64,000 bases of DNA from Skermanella rosea (lineage in GTDB: Bacteria; Pseudomonadota; Alphaproteobacteria; Azospirillales; Azospirillaceae): contig NZ_CP086111.1 in assembly GCF_016806835.2 (NCBI RefSeq), positions 1,161,001 through 1,225,000 on the forward strand, given 5' to 3'. Of this stretch, positions 50,752 to 61,023 are shown in pieces. Under the pieces are notes generated by a model. That model was not told the DNA's origin. It did no database searches and saw nothing but the letters and a program-made list of their open reading frames with translations. Numbering within the stretch: position 1 is the first letter of the stretch; each line of letters begins with the position of its first letter. A program made the translations under genes and the position numbers.

Positions 50752-53598
50752 ATGACCCGCGACTATAAATCGACCGTTTTCCTGCCCCGCACCGATTTTC
50801 CCATGCGCGCCGGCCTGCCCGCGAAGGAGCCCGAGCTGCTGCGGCGCTGGGCGGAGCAGGGGCTCCATGACCGGCTGCGCGAACAGTCGGCCGGCCGGGA
50901 GAAATTCATCCTCCACGACGGCCCGCCCTACGCCAACGGCAACATCCATGTCGGGCACGCGGTCAACAAGATCCTGAAGGACGTGGTCAGCCGGTCGCAG
51001 CAGATGCTCGGCAAGGACTCGGTCTATGTGCCGGGCTGGGACTGCCACGGCCTGCCGATCGAGTGGAAGATCGAGGAGAAGTACCGCGCCGCCGGGCAGG
51101 ACAAGGACCAGGTCCCGATCCTCCAGTTCCGGGCGGAGTGCCGGCAGTTCGCCCAGGAATGGGTCGATATCCAGGCCGAGGAGTTCCAGCGGCTCGGCGT
51201 GATGGGCGACTGGTCGCACCCCTACATGACCATGACCTTCCCGGCCGAGGCGACGATCGTCCGGGAGATCCACAAGTTCCTGATGAACGGCGGGCTCTAC
51301 AAGGGCGCCAAGCCGGTCATGTGGTCGGTGGTCGAGAAGACCGCCCTGGCCGAGGCCGAGGTCGAGTACCACGACCATACCTCTACCACGGTCTGGGTGC
51401 GGTTCCCGGTCTCCGCCCCCGCCACGCCGGAGCTGGACGACGCCTCCGTCGTGATCTGGACCACCACGCCCTGGACGCTGCCGGGCAACCGCGCGATCGG
51501 CTACGGCCCCGACATGGAATACGGCGTGTTCAAGGTGGCCGCCGTGGCCGAGGGCAGCGGCGCCAGGGTCGGGGAACGGCTGGTGGTCGCCACCGCGCTG
51601 GCCGGCGACCTCGCGAAGACGGCCGGCATCACCGAATGGCGCCAGCTCTACACTCTCCCCGGCGCCCGGCTGGCCGACACCCGCTGCGCCCATCCGCTGC
51701 ACGGCCAGGGCTACGATTTCCCGGTGCCGCTGCTGCCGGGCGACTTCGTCACGGCGGATGCCGGCACCGGCTTCGTCCATATCGCCCCCGGCCACGGCGA
51801 GGACGACTTCAACCTGGGCCGCAGGCACGGCATCCAGGTGCCGCAGACGGTGGACGACGACGGCTCCTACTATCCGCACGTGCCGCTGTTCGCCGGCAAG
51901 CGGGTCTACACGCCCGCGGGCAAGCCGGGCGACGCCAACGGCGCCGTGATCTCGGCCATCGCCCATGCCGGCGGCCTGCTGGCCAAGGGCAAGCTGGTCC
52001 ACAGCTATCCCCATTCCTGGCGCTCGAAGGCACCGCTGATCTTCCGCACCACTCCGCAGTGGTTCATCTCCATGGAGACGAACGAGCTGAGGCAGGTGGC
52101 GCTGAAGGCGATCGACGACACCCGCTGGGTGCCGCCCCAGGGGCGCAACCGCATCGCGTCGATGATCGAGAACCGGCCGGACTGGTGCATCAGCCGCCAG
52201 CGCGCCTGGGGCGTGCCGATCGCGCTGTTCATCGACAAGAAGACCGGCGAGCCGTTGAAGGACCAGGCCGTCCTCGACCGTATCGCCGATACGTTCCAGA
52301 CGGAGGGCTCGGACGCCTGGTTCGCCCGGGACCCGCAGTTCTTCCTGGGCGATGCCTACGCGGCGGCCGACTACGACCAGGTGTTCGACATCGTGGACGT
52401 CTGGTTCGAGTCCGGTTCGACCCACAGCTTCGTGCTGGAAGCACGGCCCGACCTGCAATGGCCGGCCTCGCTCTACCTGGAGGGCTCGGACCAGCACCGC
52501 GGCTGGTTCCACTCCTCGCTGCTGGAGAGCTGCGGCACCCGCGGCCGGGCGCCCTACGACGCGGTGCTGACCCACGGCTTCGTGCTCGACGAGCAGGGCC
52601 GCAAGATGTCGAAGTCGTTGAAGAACGTCACCGCCCCGCAGGAGGTCGTGGACAAGTACGGCGCCGACATCCTGCGCCTGTGGGTCGTCGGCTCCGACTA
52701 TTCGGAAGACCTGCGCATCGGGCCGGAGATCCTGAAGTTCCAGGCCGACCTGTACCGGCGCCTGCGCAACACGCTCCGCTACCTGCTGGGGGCGCTCGCC
52801 GACTTCTCGGAGGAGGAGCGGATCGACGTGTCCGAGATGCCGGAGCTGGAACGCTGGGTGCTCCACCGACTGACCGAGCTGGACGAGACCGTCCGCCAGG
52901 GCATCCACGATTACGACTTCCACAGCCTGTTCACGGCGCTGCATAACTTCTGCGCGGTTGACCTGTCGGCCTTCTACTTCGACGTGCGCAAGGACAGCCT
53001 CTACTGCGACCGGCCCGATTCGGTCCGACGGCGGTCGGTGCGGACCGTCCTGGACCAGCTCTTCTCGTGCCTGACCGCGTGGCTCGCCCCGGTGCTGTGC
53101 TTCACCACGGAGGAGGCCTGGCTCAGCCGCTACGGCAACGACGGCCCGGTCCCGAGCGTCCATCTGCGTAGGTTCGTCGACATCCCCCCGGAGTGGTCGG
53201 CCCCCGATCTGGCGAAGAAGTGGGAAGTGGTCCGCGACGTCCGCCGGGTCGTCACCGGCGCCCTCGAGCTGGAGCGGGCGAACAAGCGCATCGGCTCCTC
53301 CCTCCAGTCGGCCCCGGTCGTGACCGTCACGCCGGAACTGCACGCGGCGCTGGAAGGCGTCGACCTGGCGGAGGTCGCGATCACCTCGGCGATCCGCGTG
53401 GTCGACGGCCCGGTGCCCGACGGCGCCTTCACGCTGGAGGATGTGCCGGGCGTCGGGGTCGTTCCCGATCTGGCCGACGGCGACAAGTGCGAGCGCTGCT
53501 GGAGGGTCCTGCCGGAGGTGGGGACCGACGCCGCCCATCCGACCCTGTGCCACCGCTGCTCCGACGCGGTCGAACACCTGCCCGAGGCCGCGGAATGA
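50752..53598 (+). CDS. ileS: Isoleucyl-tRNA synthetase
   Basis: A 948-residue class I synthetase that charges tRNA-Ile. The HIGH motif is HVGH near residue 66 (ANGNIHVGHA), the KMSKS motif is at 618-622 (GRKMSKSLKN), and the editing domain lies between. A carboxyl-terminal zinc finger is present (CERCWR ... CHRCSD), the eubacterial ileS1 form normally sensitive to mupirocin. Its stop overlaps the lspA start (ATGA), the classic ileS-lspA pairing. It opens the long plus-strand run that reaches mutL. Confidence 0.97.
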   Translation: MTRDYKSTVFLPRTDFPMRAGLPAKEPELLRRWAEQGLHDRLREQSAGREKFILHDGPPYANGNIHVGHAVNKILKDVVSRSQQMLGKDSVYVPGWDCHGLPIEWKIEEKYRAAGQDKDQVPILQFRAECRQFAQEWVDIQAEEFQRLGVMGDWSHPYMTMTFPAEATIVREIHKFLMNGGLYKGAKPVMWSVVEKTALAEAEVEYHDHTSTTVWVRFPVSAPATPELDDASVVIWTTTPWTLPGNRAIGYGPDMEYGVFKVAAVAEGSGARVGERLVVATALAGDLAKTAGITEWRQLYTLPGARLADTRCAHPLHGQGYDFPVPLLPGDFVTADAGTGFVHIAPGHGEDDFNLGRRHGIQVPQTVDDDGSYYPHVPLFAGKRVYTPAGKPGDANGAVISAIAHAGGLLAKGKLVHSYPHSWRSKAPLIFRTTPQWFISMETNELRQVALKAIDDTRWVPPQGRNRIASMIENRPDWCISRQRAWGVPIALFIDKKTGEPLKDQAVLDRIADTFQTEGSDAWFARDPQFFLGDAYAAADYDQVFDIVDVWFESGSTHSFVLEARPDLQWPASLYLEGSDQHRGWFHSSLLESCGTRGRAPYDAVLTHGFVLDEQGRKMSKSLKNVTAPQEVVDKYGADILRLWVVGSDYSEDLRIGPEILKFQADLYRRLRNTLRYLLGALADFSEEERIDVSEMPELERWVLHRLTELDETVRQGIHDYDFHSLFTALHNFCAVDLSAFYFDVRKDSLYCDRPDSVRRRSVRTVLDQLFSCLTAWLAPVLCFTTEEAWLSRYGNDGPVPSVHLRRFVDIPPEWSAPDLAKKWEVVRDVRRVVTGALELERANKRIGSSLQSAPVVTVTPELHAALEGVDLAEVAITSAIRVVDGPVPDGAFTLEDVPGVGVVPDLADGDKCERCWRVLPEVGTDAAHPTLCHRCSDAVEHLPEAAE

Positions 53599-54152
53599 CC
53601 GACCAGACCCGCGGCGAGGCCGGCCGGATGGCGCGTTCCCGATCGATGATCCGTCCCGGCCTTATCATCGCCGTTTTCGTGATGATCCTGGACCAGGCGT
53701 CGAAGTGGTGGATGCTCGAGGTCGTGGGAATGGCGCACGATCCCCGCGTGATCGAGGTCACCTCCTACTTCAATCTGGTCATGGCATGGAACAGGGGTGT
53801 AAGTTTCAGCCTGTTCTGGCATGAGGCGGAGTTCATGCCCTATGTGCTATCTGCGGTTGCGCTGGGCATCGTGGGCTTCCTCCTCTCATGGCTGCGCCGA
53901 GCGGACCGTCCGTTCCTTGCCGTGTGCATCGGCATGGTCATCGGCGGTGCGATCGGCAACGTGATCGACCGGTTGCGGTTCGGCGCGGTGGCGGACTTCC
54001 TGGACTTCCATGTCCTGGGATACCACTGGCCGGCATTCAACGTGGCCGACACGGGAATATCGGTCGGCGTCATCCTGATCGTGCTCGACAGCCTGTTCGG
54101 AGGCGGGCGGGACCACTCCCGGCCGGAGAAGGACGATCGGGACAGAGCCTGA
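53595..54152 (+). CDS. lspA: Lipoprotein signal peptidase II
   Basis: A 185-residue inner membrane aspartic protease that cleaves signal peptides of prolipoproteins. It has four membrane helices and the two catalytic Asp in GNVIDRLRFGAVADF and FNVADTGIS. ATG 53595 overlaps the ileS stop. The first 20 residues are a hydrophilic extension; ATG 53628 or 53652 (MARSRS, MIRPG) are possible later starts. The next gene encodes one of its likely substrates, a lipoprotein. Confidence 0.95.
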   Translation: MTDQTRGEAGRMARSRSMIRPGLIIAVFVMILDQASKWWMLEVVGMAHDPRVIEVTSYFNLVMAWNRGVSFSLFWHEAEFMPYVLSAVALGIVGFLLSWLRRADRPFLAVCIGMVIGGAIGNVIDRLRFGAVADFLDFHVLGYHWPAFNVADTGISVGVILIVLDSLFGGGRDHSRPEKDDRDRA

Positions 54153-54185
54153 AGACAACGCGAGCTGGATAAAGAGAAAACGGCA

Positions 54186-54815
54186 ATGGACGTGATCAGC
54201 ACCTCTCATCCCCGTCACAACCCGCCCGACCGCGGCCGGCCGGGCCGGCGGCCCATGGCACCGCTGGTCTGTCTGGCGCTGGGCGCCCTGGTGCTTTCCG
54301 GATGCAGCGGCGCGCGCCAGACCTTCGGCCTGGACCGCACGCCGCCCGACGAGTTCAGCGTCGTGACCCGGGCCCCGCTCGCCGTTCCGCCGGAATACCG
54401 GCTGCGCCCGCCCCAGCCGGGAGCACCCCGCCCGCAGGAGGCGGAGACCCGCCAGCAGGCGGCGTCGGCGGTCTTCGGCTCGGCCCCGGAAACCCGCCAG
54501 CAGGCCGTGGCGAACAGCCCGGCCGCCACCACCGGGGAGGCGGCGCTGCTCGCCCAAGCCGGTGCCGTCGAAGTCCAGCCCGGTATCCGCTCGACGGTGA
54601 ACCGGGAGTCGGTGACGCTCGCGGCCCAGGACAAGCGGTTCATCGACAGCCTGCTGTTCTGGCAGACGCCCGACGAGCCCGGGACCGTCGTCAACGCCCA
54701 GCAGGAACAGCAGCGCCTGCGCGAGAACGCGGCGCTGGGCAAGCCGGTGACCGAAGGCGACACGCCGATCATCGAGCGCCGGCGCAAGGCGCCGCTCGAA
54801 GGCTTGTTCAATTAG
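54186..54815 (+). CDS. DUF3035-family outer-membrane lipoprotein
   Basis: A 209-residue lipoprotein with a long basic leader (a later start MAPLVCLAL near residue 24 would give a more usual signal) and the lipobox LSGC at about residue 40. The mature part has the DUF3035 pattern TPPDEFSVVTRAPLAVPPEYRLRPP. The family is typical of alphaproteobacteria and often follows lspA. I recall that it has been connected with the beta-barrel assembly complex (BamF-like), but cannot confirm this from sequence. It lies 33 bases after lspA in the same transcript. Confidence 0.8.
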   Translation: MDVISTSHPRHNPPDRGRPGRRPMAPLVCLALGALVLSGCSGARQTFGLDRTPPDEFSVVTRAPLAVPPEYRLRPPQPGAPRPQEAETRQQAASAVFGSAPETRQQAVANSPAATTGEAALLAQAGAVEVQPGIRSTVNRESVTLAAQDKRFIDSLLFWQTPDEPGTVVNAQQEQQRLRENAALGKPVTEGDTPIIERRRKAPLEGLFN

Positions 54816-54911
54816 CCTTCCGCGCCCAGCTACTTGTCTGTCCGATGGGGACCCGCGGCATGCCGCGCGCGGGTTTCCGTCCTGCATTGGCCTTTCCAGT
54901 GAGGTGTTGCC

Positions 54912-56438
54912 GTGGCCGAACCGTCGCGCAGGCTGATCGCCGCGCCCGTTCTCGCATCCCTGCTGCTGTTCGGAGCCTGGGGGCCGTCCCTGGCCCAGGA
55001 GCCGCCGAGGCCCGCCGAGCCGGTCCCGGCCACCGCCCCCGAGCCCGAGGCCCGCAAGGGGGTCTTCTTCCCCGAGAGCTTCATGCTCGACAACGGAATG
55101 CAGGTGGTCGTGGTGACCAACCGGCGGGTGCCGGTGATCACCCACATGGTCTGGTACAAGGTCGGCGCCGCCGACGAGGAGACCGGGAAGAGCGGCATCG
55201 CCCATTTCCTCGAACACCTGATGTTCAAGGCCACCGACGAGCTGAAGCCCGGCGAGTTCAGCCGGATCGTCGCCCGCAACGGTGGCCGCGACAACGCCTT
55301 CACCTCCTGGGACTACACCGCCTATTTCCAGAACGTCGCGGCGGACCGGCTGGAACTGGTCATGAAGATGGAGGCGGACCGCATGGCCGACCTCCGCCTG
55401 ACCGACGAGACCGTGCTGCCGGAGCGCGACGTGGTCCTGGAGGAGCGCCGCCAGCGGACCGAGAACGAGCCCGGCGACAAGCTGTCGGAGCTGGTCCAGG
55501 CCTCGCTATTCGTCCACCACCCCTACGGCACGCCGATCATCGGCTGGGCGAACGAGATCGCCGGGCTGACCCGCGACGACGCCAACCAGTTCTACCATAC
55601 CTGGTACGCTCCCAATAACGCCGTGCTGGTCGTCGCCGGCGACGTGACCGTCGAGCAGGTGCGTCCGCTCGCCGAGAAATATTTCGGGCCGATCGCGCCG
55701 CGTCCGGTTCCGGCCCGCGTCCGGGTCGAGGAGCCGCCCTTCGCGGCGGAGCGCCGCGTCATCCTGCGCGACGCCGAGGTCCGCCAGCCGAGCCTGCGCC
55801 GCCTGTACCACGCGCCCAGCTACAACAGGGGCGAGACGGTCCATGCCTATCCGCTCCAGGTGCTGAGCGAGATCGTCGGCGGCGGGGCCACCAGCCGGCT
55901 CTACCGGTCGCTGGTGGTTGAGCAGCGCCTCGCGACCTCGGCCGGCACCGGCTATTCGCCGGACGCCTTCGATACCTCCGTCTTCGGCGCCTATGTCAGC
56001 CCCAACTCGGGCGTCGACATGGACAAGCTGGAAGCGGCGCTGGTCGAGCAGCTCGAGAAGGTCGCCCGGGAGGGCGTCACGGCGGAGGAGGTCGAGACGG
56101 CCAAGACCCGGCTGGAGCGGGAGGCGATCTTCGCCCGCGACAGCCTGCGCGGCCCGGCGATGAGCTTCGGCGTGGCGCTCGCCACCGGCAGGACCGTCGA
56201 GGACGTCGAGGCCTGGCCGGAGCGGATCGCTTCCGTCACGGTCGAGCAGGTCAACGAAGCCGCCCGCGCGGTGCTGGGTCAGGCCAACCCCGTGACCGGC
56301 CTGCTGCTGCCCGCCCCGGTGCGCCAAGCCGCCGCCCAGCCCAATGCCCAGCCCGCAACCCAGCCCTCCGGCCAGACTCCAGCGACGGGAGCCGGAGCCG
56401 CTCCGTCCCGGTCCAACGATTCGGGAGTGATCCGATGA
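54912..56438 (+). CDS. M16-family zinc peptidase, active subunit
   Basis: A 508-residue pitrilysin/processing-peptidase family protein with a signal peptide (cleavage after SLAQ, about residue 32), so periplasmic. The inverted zinc motif HFLEH is at residues 98-102, and the downstream Glu needed for zinc lies in the VVLEERRQRTENEPG segment. The carboxyl end is a Gln/Pro/Ala-rich tail (about 470-508). It should degrade peptides or process envelope proteins together with the next gene product. The start is GTG 54912. Its stop overlaps the start of the partner (ATGA). Confidence 0.92.
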   Translation: MAEPSRRLIAAPVLASLLLFGAWGPSLAQEPPRPAEPVPATAPEPEARKGVFFPESFMLDNGMQVVVVTNRRVPVITHMVWYKVGAADEETGKSGIAHFLEHLMFKATDELKPGEFSRIVARNGGRDNAFTSWDYTAYFQNVAADRLELVMKMEADRMADLRLTDETVLPERDVVLEERRQRTENEPGDKLSELVQASLFVHHPYGTPIIGWANEIAGLTRDDANQFYHTWYAPNNAVLVVAGDVTVEQVRPLAEKYFGPIAPRPVPARVRVEEPPFAAERRVILRDAEVRQPSLRRLYHAPSYNRGETVHAYPLQVLSEIVGGGATSRLYRSLVVEQRLATSAGTGYSPDAFDTSVFGAYVSPNSGVDMDKLEAALVEQLEKVAREGVTAEEVETAKTRLEREAIFARDSLRGPAMSFGVALATGRTVEDVEAWPERIASVTVEQVNEAARAVLGQANPVTGLLLPAPVRQAAAQPNAQPATQPSGQTPATGAGAAPSRSNDSGVIR

Positions 56439-57790
56439 CGCGCCGCCTTTCGATGCCGGCCTTCCTGTCCGTCTTCCTCCTGGCCCTGGCCTGTTTCGCT
56501 TCCGATGCCCGGGCGATCGACATCAAGCGGGTGGTCAGCCCCGGCGGCATCGAGGCGTGGCTGGTCCAGGACACCAAGATCCCGCTGCTCGCCATCAAGT
56601 TCGCCTTCGAAGGCGGGGTCGAGACCGATCCGGCCGGCAAGGAAGGGCTGGCGAACCTCGCGTCCACCCTGCTGGACGAGGGGGCCGGCCCCTATGACAG
56701 CCAGGAGTTCCAGCGGCGGCTGGCCGACAATTCCATCTCGATCAGCTTCACCGCCACGGTGGACGGTTTCTACGGCGGGGTCGAGACGCTGGTGGAGACC
56801 CAGGAGGAGGCCTTCGAGCTGGCCCGGCTGGCCCTGACCGAACCCCGGTTCGACAAGGAGGCGGTGGAACGGATGCGCAGCGGCGTGCTCGCCCAGATCC
56901 GCCGGGAGCAGGGCGACCCCGACTTCCTGGCCCGCCGCGCCCTGTACGAGACGGCCTTCCCCGACCATCCCTACGGCAGGCGCGCCCGCGGCACGGCGGA
57001 GAGCGTCCAGTCGATCAAGCGGGACGATCTCCGCGCCTTCGTCCGCCAGCGCTTCGCCAAGGACAACCTGACCGTCGCCGTGACCGGCGACATCACGCCC
57101 GAGCAGCTCGGCCCGGTGCTGGACCGCATCTTCGGCGGCCTGCCGGAAAAGGCGGCGGTCGAGCCGCCGGCCGACACGGTGCCGAAGGGGGCGGGCGAGA
57201 CCGTGCTGGTGCCGCGTCCGCTGCCGCAGACCGTCGTCCTGATGAGCCAGCCCGGCGTCAAGCGCAACGACCCCGACTGGTTCCCGGCCACCATCATCAA
57301 CTATGTGCTGGGCGGCGGCAGCTTCAGCTCCCGCCTGATGGAGGAGATCCGCGAGAAGCGCGGTCTGACCTACGGCGTCTACAGCTATCTCGTGCCGTTC
57401 CAGCACGCGGCCCTGGTGATGGCCGGCGGCTCGACCGCCAACCAGAACGCCGGCACCATGGTCGACCTGATGAAGGCGGAGTGGCGCAGGATGCAGGAGC
57501 AGGGCGTGACCCAGGAGGAGCTGGACAACGCCAAGACCTACCTGACCGGTTCCTTCCCGCTCCAGTTCACGTCGAGCGAGGCGATCGCCGACGTGCTGCT
57601 CCAGGTCCAGCGCGACGACCTCGGCATCGACTATCTCGACCGCCGGTCCGACCTGATCAACGCCGTCACCCTGGAGGACGTCAGGCGGGTCGCCGGGCGG
57701 CTGCTCGATCCGGCGGCGCTGCTGACCGTCGTGGTGGGCCGGCCGGAGGGGGTCGAGCCGACCCGGACCAGGGACGACGTCCCGAGCTGA
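56435..57790 (+). CDS. M16-family peptidase-like partner, inactive
   Basis: A 451-residue M16 homologue with a signal peptide ending ARA (about residue 24). The place of the zinc motif reads [13 protein letters not shown], so the His and Glu ligands are missing. Later M16 features remain: [41 protein letters not shown]. It probably forms a heterodimer with the active peptidase encoded just upstream and helps bind substrate, as in other active/inactive M16 pairs. The genes overlap by four bases, which favours equal production. Confidence 0.92.
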   Translation: MTRRLSMPAFLSVFLLALACFASDARAIDIKRVVSPGGIEAWLVQDTKIPLLAIKFAFEGGVETDPAGKEGLANLASTLLDEGAGPYDSQEFQRRLADNSISISFTATVDGFYGGVETLVETQEEAFELARLALTEPRFDKEAVERMRSGVLAQIRREQGDPDFLARRALYETAFPDHPYGRRARGTAESVQSIKRDDLRAFVRQRFAKDNLTVAVTGDITPEQLGPVLDRIFGGLPEKAAVEPPADTVPKGAGETVLVPRPLPQTVVLMSQPGVKRNDPDWFPATIINYVLGGGSFSSRLMEEIREKRGLTYGVYSYLVPFQHAALVMAGGSTANQNAGTMVDLMKAEWRRMQEQGVTQEELDNAKTYLTGSFPLQFTSSEAIADVLLQVQRDDLGIDYLDRRSDLINAVTLEDVRRVAGRLLDPAALLTVVVGRPEGVEPTRTRDDVPS

Positions 57791-57945
57791 CGGCTTTCCA
57801 AGCGGAGCGCGGGTGCGATAGCATGATGTGCGCGCCCGCGCCGGAGATGCGCACCGGAGATGCACTGGCGGACGCGGGGCCGAAACGGCGTCTGCCGCGT
57901 TCATCCGGCGACACTTGGATCGACCGAAGAGAGGTAAACATCTCC

Positions 57946-59592
57946 ATGTCCGCCCTGACCGATTCCCCCGCCTGGCAGGCCCTCGCGGCGCACCGTTCCC
58001 GGATGGAAGGGGTGCACATGCGCGACCTGTTCGCGCGCGATCCCGACCGGTTCTCCCGGTTCTCGGCGCGGCTGGACGGACCCGGCGGGGCGGTGACCCT
58101 GGACTACTCCAAGAACAGGATCACCGAGGAGACCATGGGCCTGCTGCTCGACCTGGCGCGCCAGCAGGACGTGGCCGGGTGGCGCGACCGCATGTTCGCC
58201 GGGGAACGGATCAACACGACCGAGGACCGGGCCGTCCTGCACACGGCGCTGCGCAACCGGTCCAACCGGCCGGTCTTGGTGGACGGGCGGGACGTGATGC
58301 CCGAGGTCAACGCCGTGCTGGCCCGGATGGGGCGATTCGCCCAGGCCGTCCGCGACGGCGCCTGGACCGGACACGACGGCGGCCAGATCACCGACGTGGT
58401 CAACATCGGCATCGGCGGCTCCGACCTCGGCCCCTACATGGTCTGCGAGGCGCTGAAGCCCTACGCCCATCCGGACCTCCGGATGCATTTCGTCTCCAAC
58501 GTGGACGGCACCCACATGGCGGAGACGCTGAAGAAGTGCCGGCCGGCCACGACCCTCTTCATCATCGCGTCCAAGACCTTCACCACCCAGGAGACCCTGG
58601 CCAACGCGCACACCGCGCGCTCCTGGTTCCTGGAGACGGTCGCGGACGAATCCGCGGTCGCCCGGCACTTCGTCGCGGTCTCGACCAACGCCGCGGAGGT
58701 CGCGAAGTTCGGCATCGACCCGGAAAACATGTTCGGCTTCTGGGACTGGGTCGGCGGGCGCTACAGCCTGTGGTCCGCGATCGGGCTGCCGATCGCCCTG
58801 TCCATCGGCATGGACAATTTCGAGGCGCTGCTGGCCGGCGCCCACGCAATGGACGAGCATTTCCGGAACGCCCCGCCGGAATCCAACCTGCCGCTCCTGC
58901 TCGGGCTGATCGGGGTTTGGAACGCCAACTTCCTCGGCGCCGACAGCTATGCGGTGCTGCCCTACGACCAGTACCTGCACCGGTTCCCGGCCTATCTCCA
59001 GCAGCTCGACATGGAGAGCAACGGCAAGTCGGTGGACCGCCAGGGTAACCGCGTCGATTACGCGACCGGGCCGATCCTGTTCGGCGAGCCCGGCACCAAC
59101 GGCCAGCACGCCTTCTACCAGCTGATCCACCAGGGGACCCGCCTGGTGCCGGCCGACTTCCTGGCGCCCGTCGAGACGCAGAACCCGGTCGGCAGGCACC
59201 ATCCGATCCTGCTGTCCAACTTCCTGGCCCAGCCCGAGGCGCTGATGCGCGGCAAGACCGCCGAGGAGGTCCGCGCCGAGCTCCAGGGGGCCGGGGTGAT
59301 CGGCGACTCGCTCGAAGCCCTGGTGCCGCACAAGGTTTTCGAGGGCAACCGGCCGACCAACTCGATTCTGTTCCGGCGGCTCGATCCGCACACGCTCGGC
59401 ATGCTGATCGCCCTGTACGAGCACAAGGTCTTCACCCAGGGGATCGTCTGGAACATCAATTCCTTCGACCAGTGGGGTGTCGAACTGGGCAAGCAGCTCG
59501 CCAAGGCAATCCTGCCGGAGCTTTCCGAGGCGTCGCCGCCCACCGGCCATGATTCGTCGACATCAGCGCTGATCGAGGCGTGCCGGGAGTAG
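57946..59592 (+). CDS. pgi: Glucose-6-phosphate isomerase
   Basis: A 548-residue enzyme interconverting glucose-6-phosphate and fructose-6-phosphate in the cytoplasm. Signatures: [14 protein letters not shown], the family signature [15 protein letters not shown], the catalytic region [19 protein letters not shown], and a late [14 protein letters not shown]. The length is that of the long (E. coli-like) form. ATG 57946 follows GAGG at about eleven bases; the frame is open further upstream but not conserved. It stands 155 bases after the M16 pair and probably has its own promoter. Confidence 0.96.
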   Translation: MSALTDSPAWQALAAHRSRMEGVHMRDLFARDPDRFSRFSARLDGPGGAVTLDYSKNRITEETMGLLLDLARQQDVAGWRDRMFAGERINTTEDRAVLHTALRNRSNRPVLVDGRDVMPEVNAVLARMGRFAQAVRDGAWTGHDGGQITDVVNIGIGGSDLGPYMVCEALKPYAHPDLRMHFVSNVDGTHMAETLKKCRPATTLFIIASKTFTTQETLANAHTARSWFLETVADESAVARHFVAVSTNAAEVAKFGIDPENMFGFWDWVGGRYSLWSAIGLPIALSIGMDNFEALLAGAHAMDEHFRNAPPESNLPLLLGLIGVWNANFLGADSYAVLPYDQYLHRFPAYLQQLDMESNGKSVDRQGNRVDYATGPILFGEPGTNGQHAFYQLIHQGTRLVPADFLAPVETQNPVGRHHPILLSNFLAQPEALMRGKTAEEVRAELQGAGVIGDSLEALVPHKVFEGNRPTNSILFRRLDPHTLGMLIALYEHKVFTQGIVWNINSFDQWGVELGKQLAKAILPELSEASPPTGHDSSTSALIEACRE

Positions 59593-59664
59593 CGCGGACC
59601 CGCCTGCGCACGCTATGCTGTCCATGGTATTTCGAAGTAACCAATTCGGCGTGCGCAGGTTCTT

Positions 59665-60957
59665 ATGTCCCAGTCCCGTCCTCTGACGCGGATCGATCAG
59701 GCACAGCTCGACAATGTCGTCCGGCGGCACGAGATGTTCCGCAACGCCCGCATGGGGGGATCGCGGGCGACGCTGTCCTTCTTCGACCTGTCCGGGCTGA
59801 GCCTGGCGGGCCGGGACCTGGCGCATGCCGACTTCGTCGGCTCCGCCCTGCGGGGCGCCAACCTGGCCGGCGTCCGCCTGGACTGCGCGGCGATGTTCGC
59901 CTGCGATCTCCGGCAGGCCAACCTGGAGAACGCCAGCCTGGTCAAGACCGACCTGCGCGGCGCCTGCCTGCGCGGCGCCGTGCTGATCGGCGCCAACCTG
60001 TTCGAAAGCGACCTGCGCGACGGCACCCTGGCGGAGACCGACCGGGGCGGCAATTTCAAGATCGTCCAGGTGGAAAGCCAGCCGACCGAAGCTTCCGGGG
60101 CGGACCTGAGCGGCGCCAACCTGACCAACGCGCGGCTGTCCGGCGCCATGGCGCTCCACACCGACTTCACCGACGCGGTCATGCGCGGCTGCAAGCTGGT
60201 CCGCGCGACCATGCGCGGCGCCAATTTCAGCGGCAGCAACCTTGAGGGGGCGGATCTCAGCGGTGCCGACCTGCGCGGCGCCTGCCTGCGCGGCGCCGTC
60301 CTGACCGGCGCGTCCATGACCATGACCGAGACCGCCGGCGCCGACATGGAGGACATGCTGACCGACCAGCCGGCCGGCCAGTCCGCCGATCAGCTTGGCA
60401 AGCCGCTGGACGAGCTGGCGCGTCTCCACACGCTCTGGATCGGCAGCGGCGGCGCCCAGGGCAGCAAGATCGACCTGAGCGGCTACGACCTGCGCGGCTG
60501 CCCCTCGCTGGCCCGCATGTGCCTGACCATGGTCGCGGCGGCCGGGACGACCTTCTACGGCATGAACCTGGAGGCGGTGCAGTTCCAGGCGGCGAACCTG
60601 GAAGGCAGCGACTTCCGGACCTGCAAGCTCGCCGGGGCCGACCTGCGCGGCGCCAACCTGAAGCGCGCGAAGCTCAACAATGCCGACCTCAGCGGCGCCA
60701 ACCTTCGGCCGCTGATGCTGGACGAGAAGCGGGCGATGCGCTCCGACCTGGAGGGGGCCAAGCTGCGCTACGTCAACCTGAGCGGCGCCTGCCTGCGCGG
60801 GGTCAACTTCGCCGGCGCCGACCTGTCCTTCGCCAACCTGTTGGGCGCCGACATGACCAAGACCGATTTCCGGAACGCCAAACTGTTCGGCGCCCGGGTC
60901 GAGCGCAGCGCCGTCCAGACCGCCAACCTGGAAGGCGTGGCCGGCCTCAAGCTGTGA
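59665..60957 (+). CDS. Pentapeptide-repeat protein
   Basis: A 430-residue protein with three blocks of A(D/N)LxxA-type pentapeptide repeats (about residues 40-125, 145-220 and 295-428), which fold as a right-handed quadrilateral beta-helix. Between the second and third lies a non-repeat insert (about 225-290) with a LWIGSGGAQGSKIDLSG segment. Some family members mimic DNA and bind gyrase; most have unknown roles. There is no signal peptide. Two identical 34-base stretches inside the gene (59948-59981 and 60266-60299) point to recent internal duplication or conversion. It lies between pgi and mutL. Confidence 0.88.
   Translation: MSQSRPLTRIDQAQLDNVVRRHEMFRNARMGGSRATLSFFDLSGLSLAGRDLAHADFVGSALRGANLAGVRLDCAAMFACDLRQANLENASLVKTDLRGACLRGAVLIGANLFESDLRDGTLAETDRGGNFKIVQVESQPTEASGADLSGANLTNARLSGAMALHTDFTDAVMRGCKLVRATMRGANFSGSNLEGADLSGADLRGACLRGAVLTGASMTMTETAGADMEDMLTDQPAGQSADQLGKPLDELARLHTLWIGSGGAQGSKIDLSGYDLRGCPSLARMCLTMVAAAGTTFYGMNLEAVQFQAANLEGSDFRTCKLAGADLRGANLKRAKLNNADLSGANLRPLMLDEKRAMRSDLEGAKLRYVNLSGACLRGVNFAGADLSFANLLGADMTKTDFRNAKLFGARVERSAVQTANLEGVAGLKL
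59948..60299 (+). repeat. Exact 34-base internal repeat pair in the pentapeptide gene
   Basis: Bases 59948-59981 and 60266-60299 are identical and lie 318 bases (106 codons) apart in the same frame. Both encode the segment DLRGACLRGAV. Neighbouring repeats are far less alike at the DNA level. Confidence 0.75.
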
Positions 60958-61023
60958 TTTTCCTCATGTGATTTTCGTCAATGGCTGGTGACAGGACCGG
61001 CCGGGATGCGTACATGTCGGTCC

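Noticed and set aside
50572-53577. Open frame of about 1000 codons opposite ileS
   Set aside because: Antisense shadow of a strongly conserved gene.
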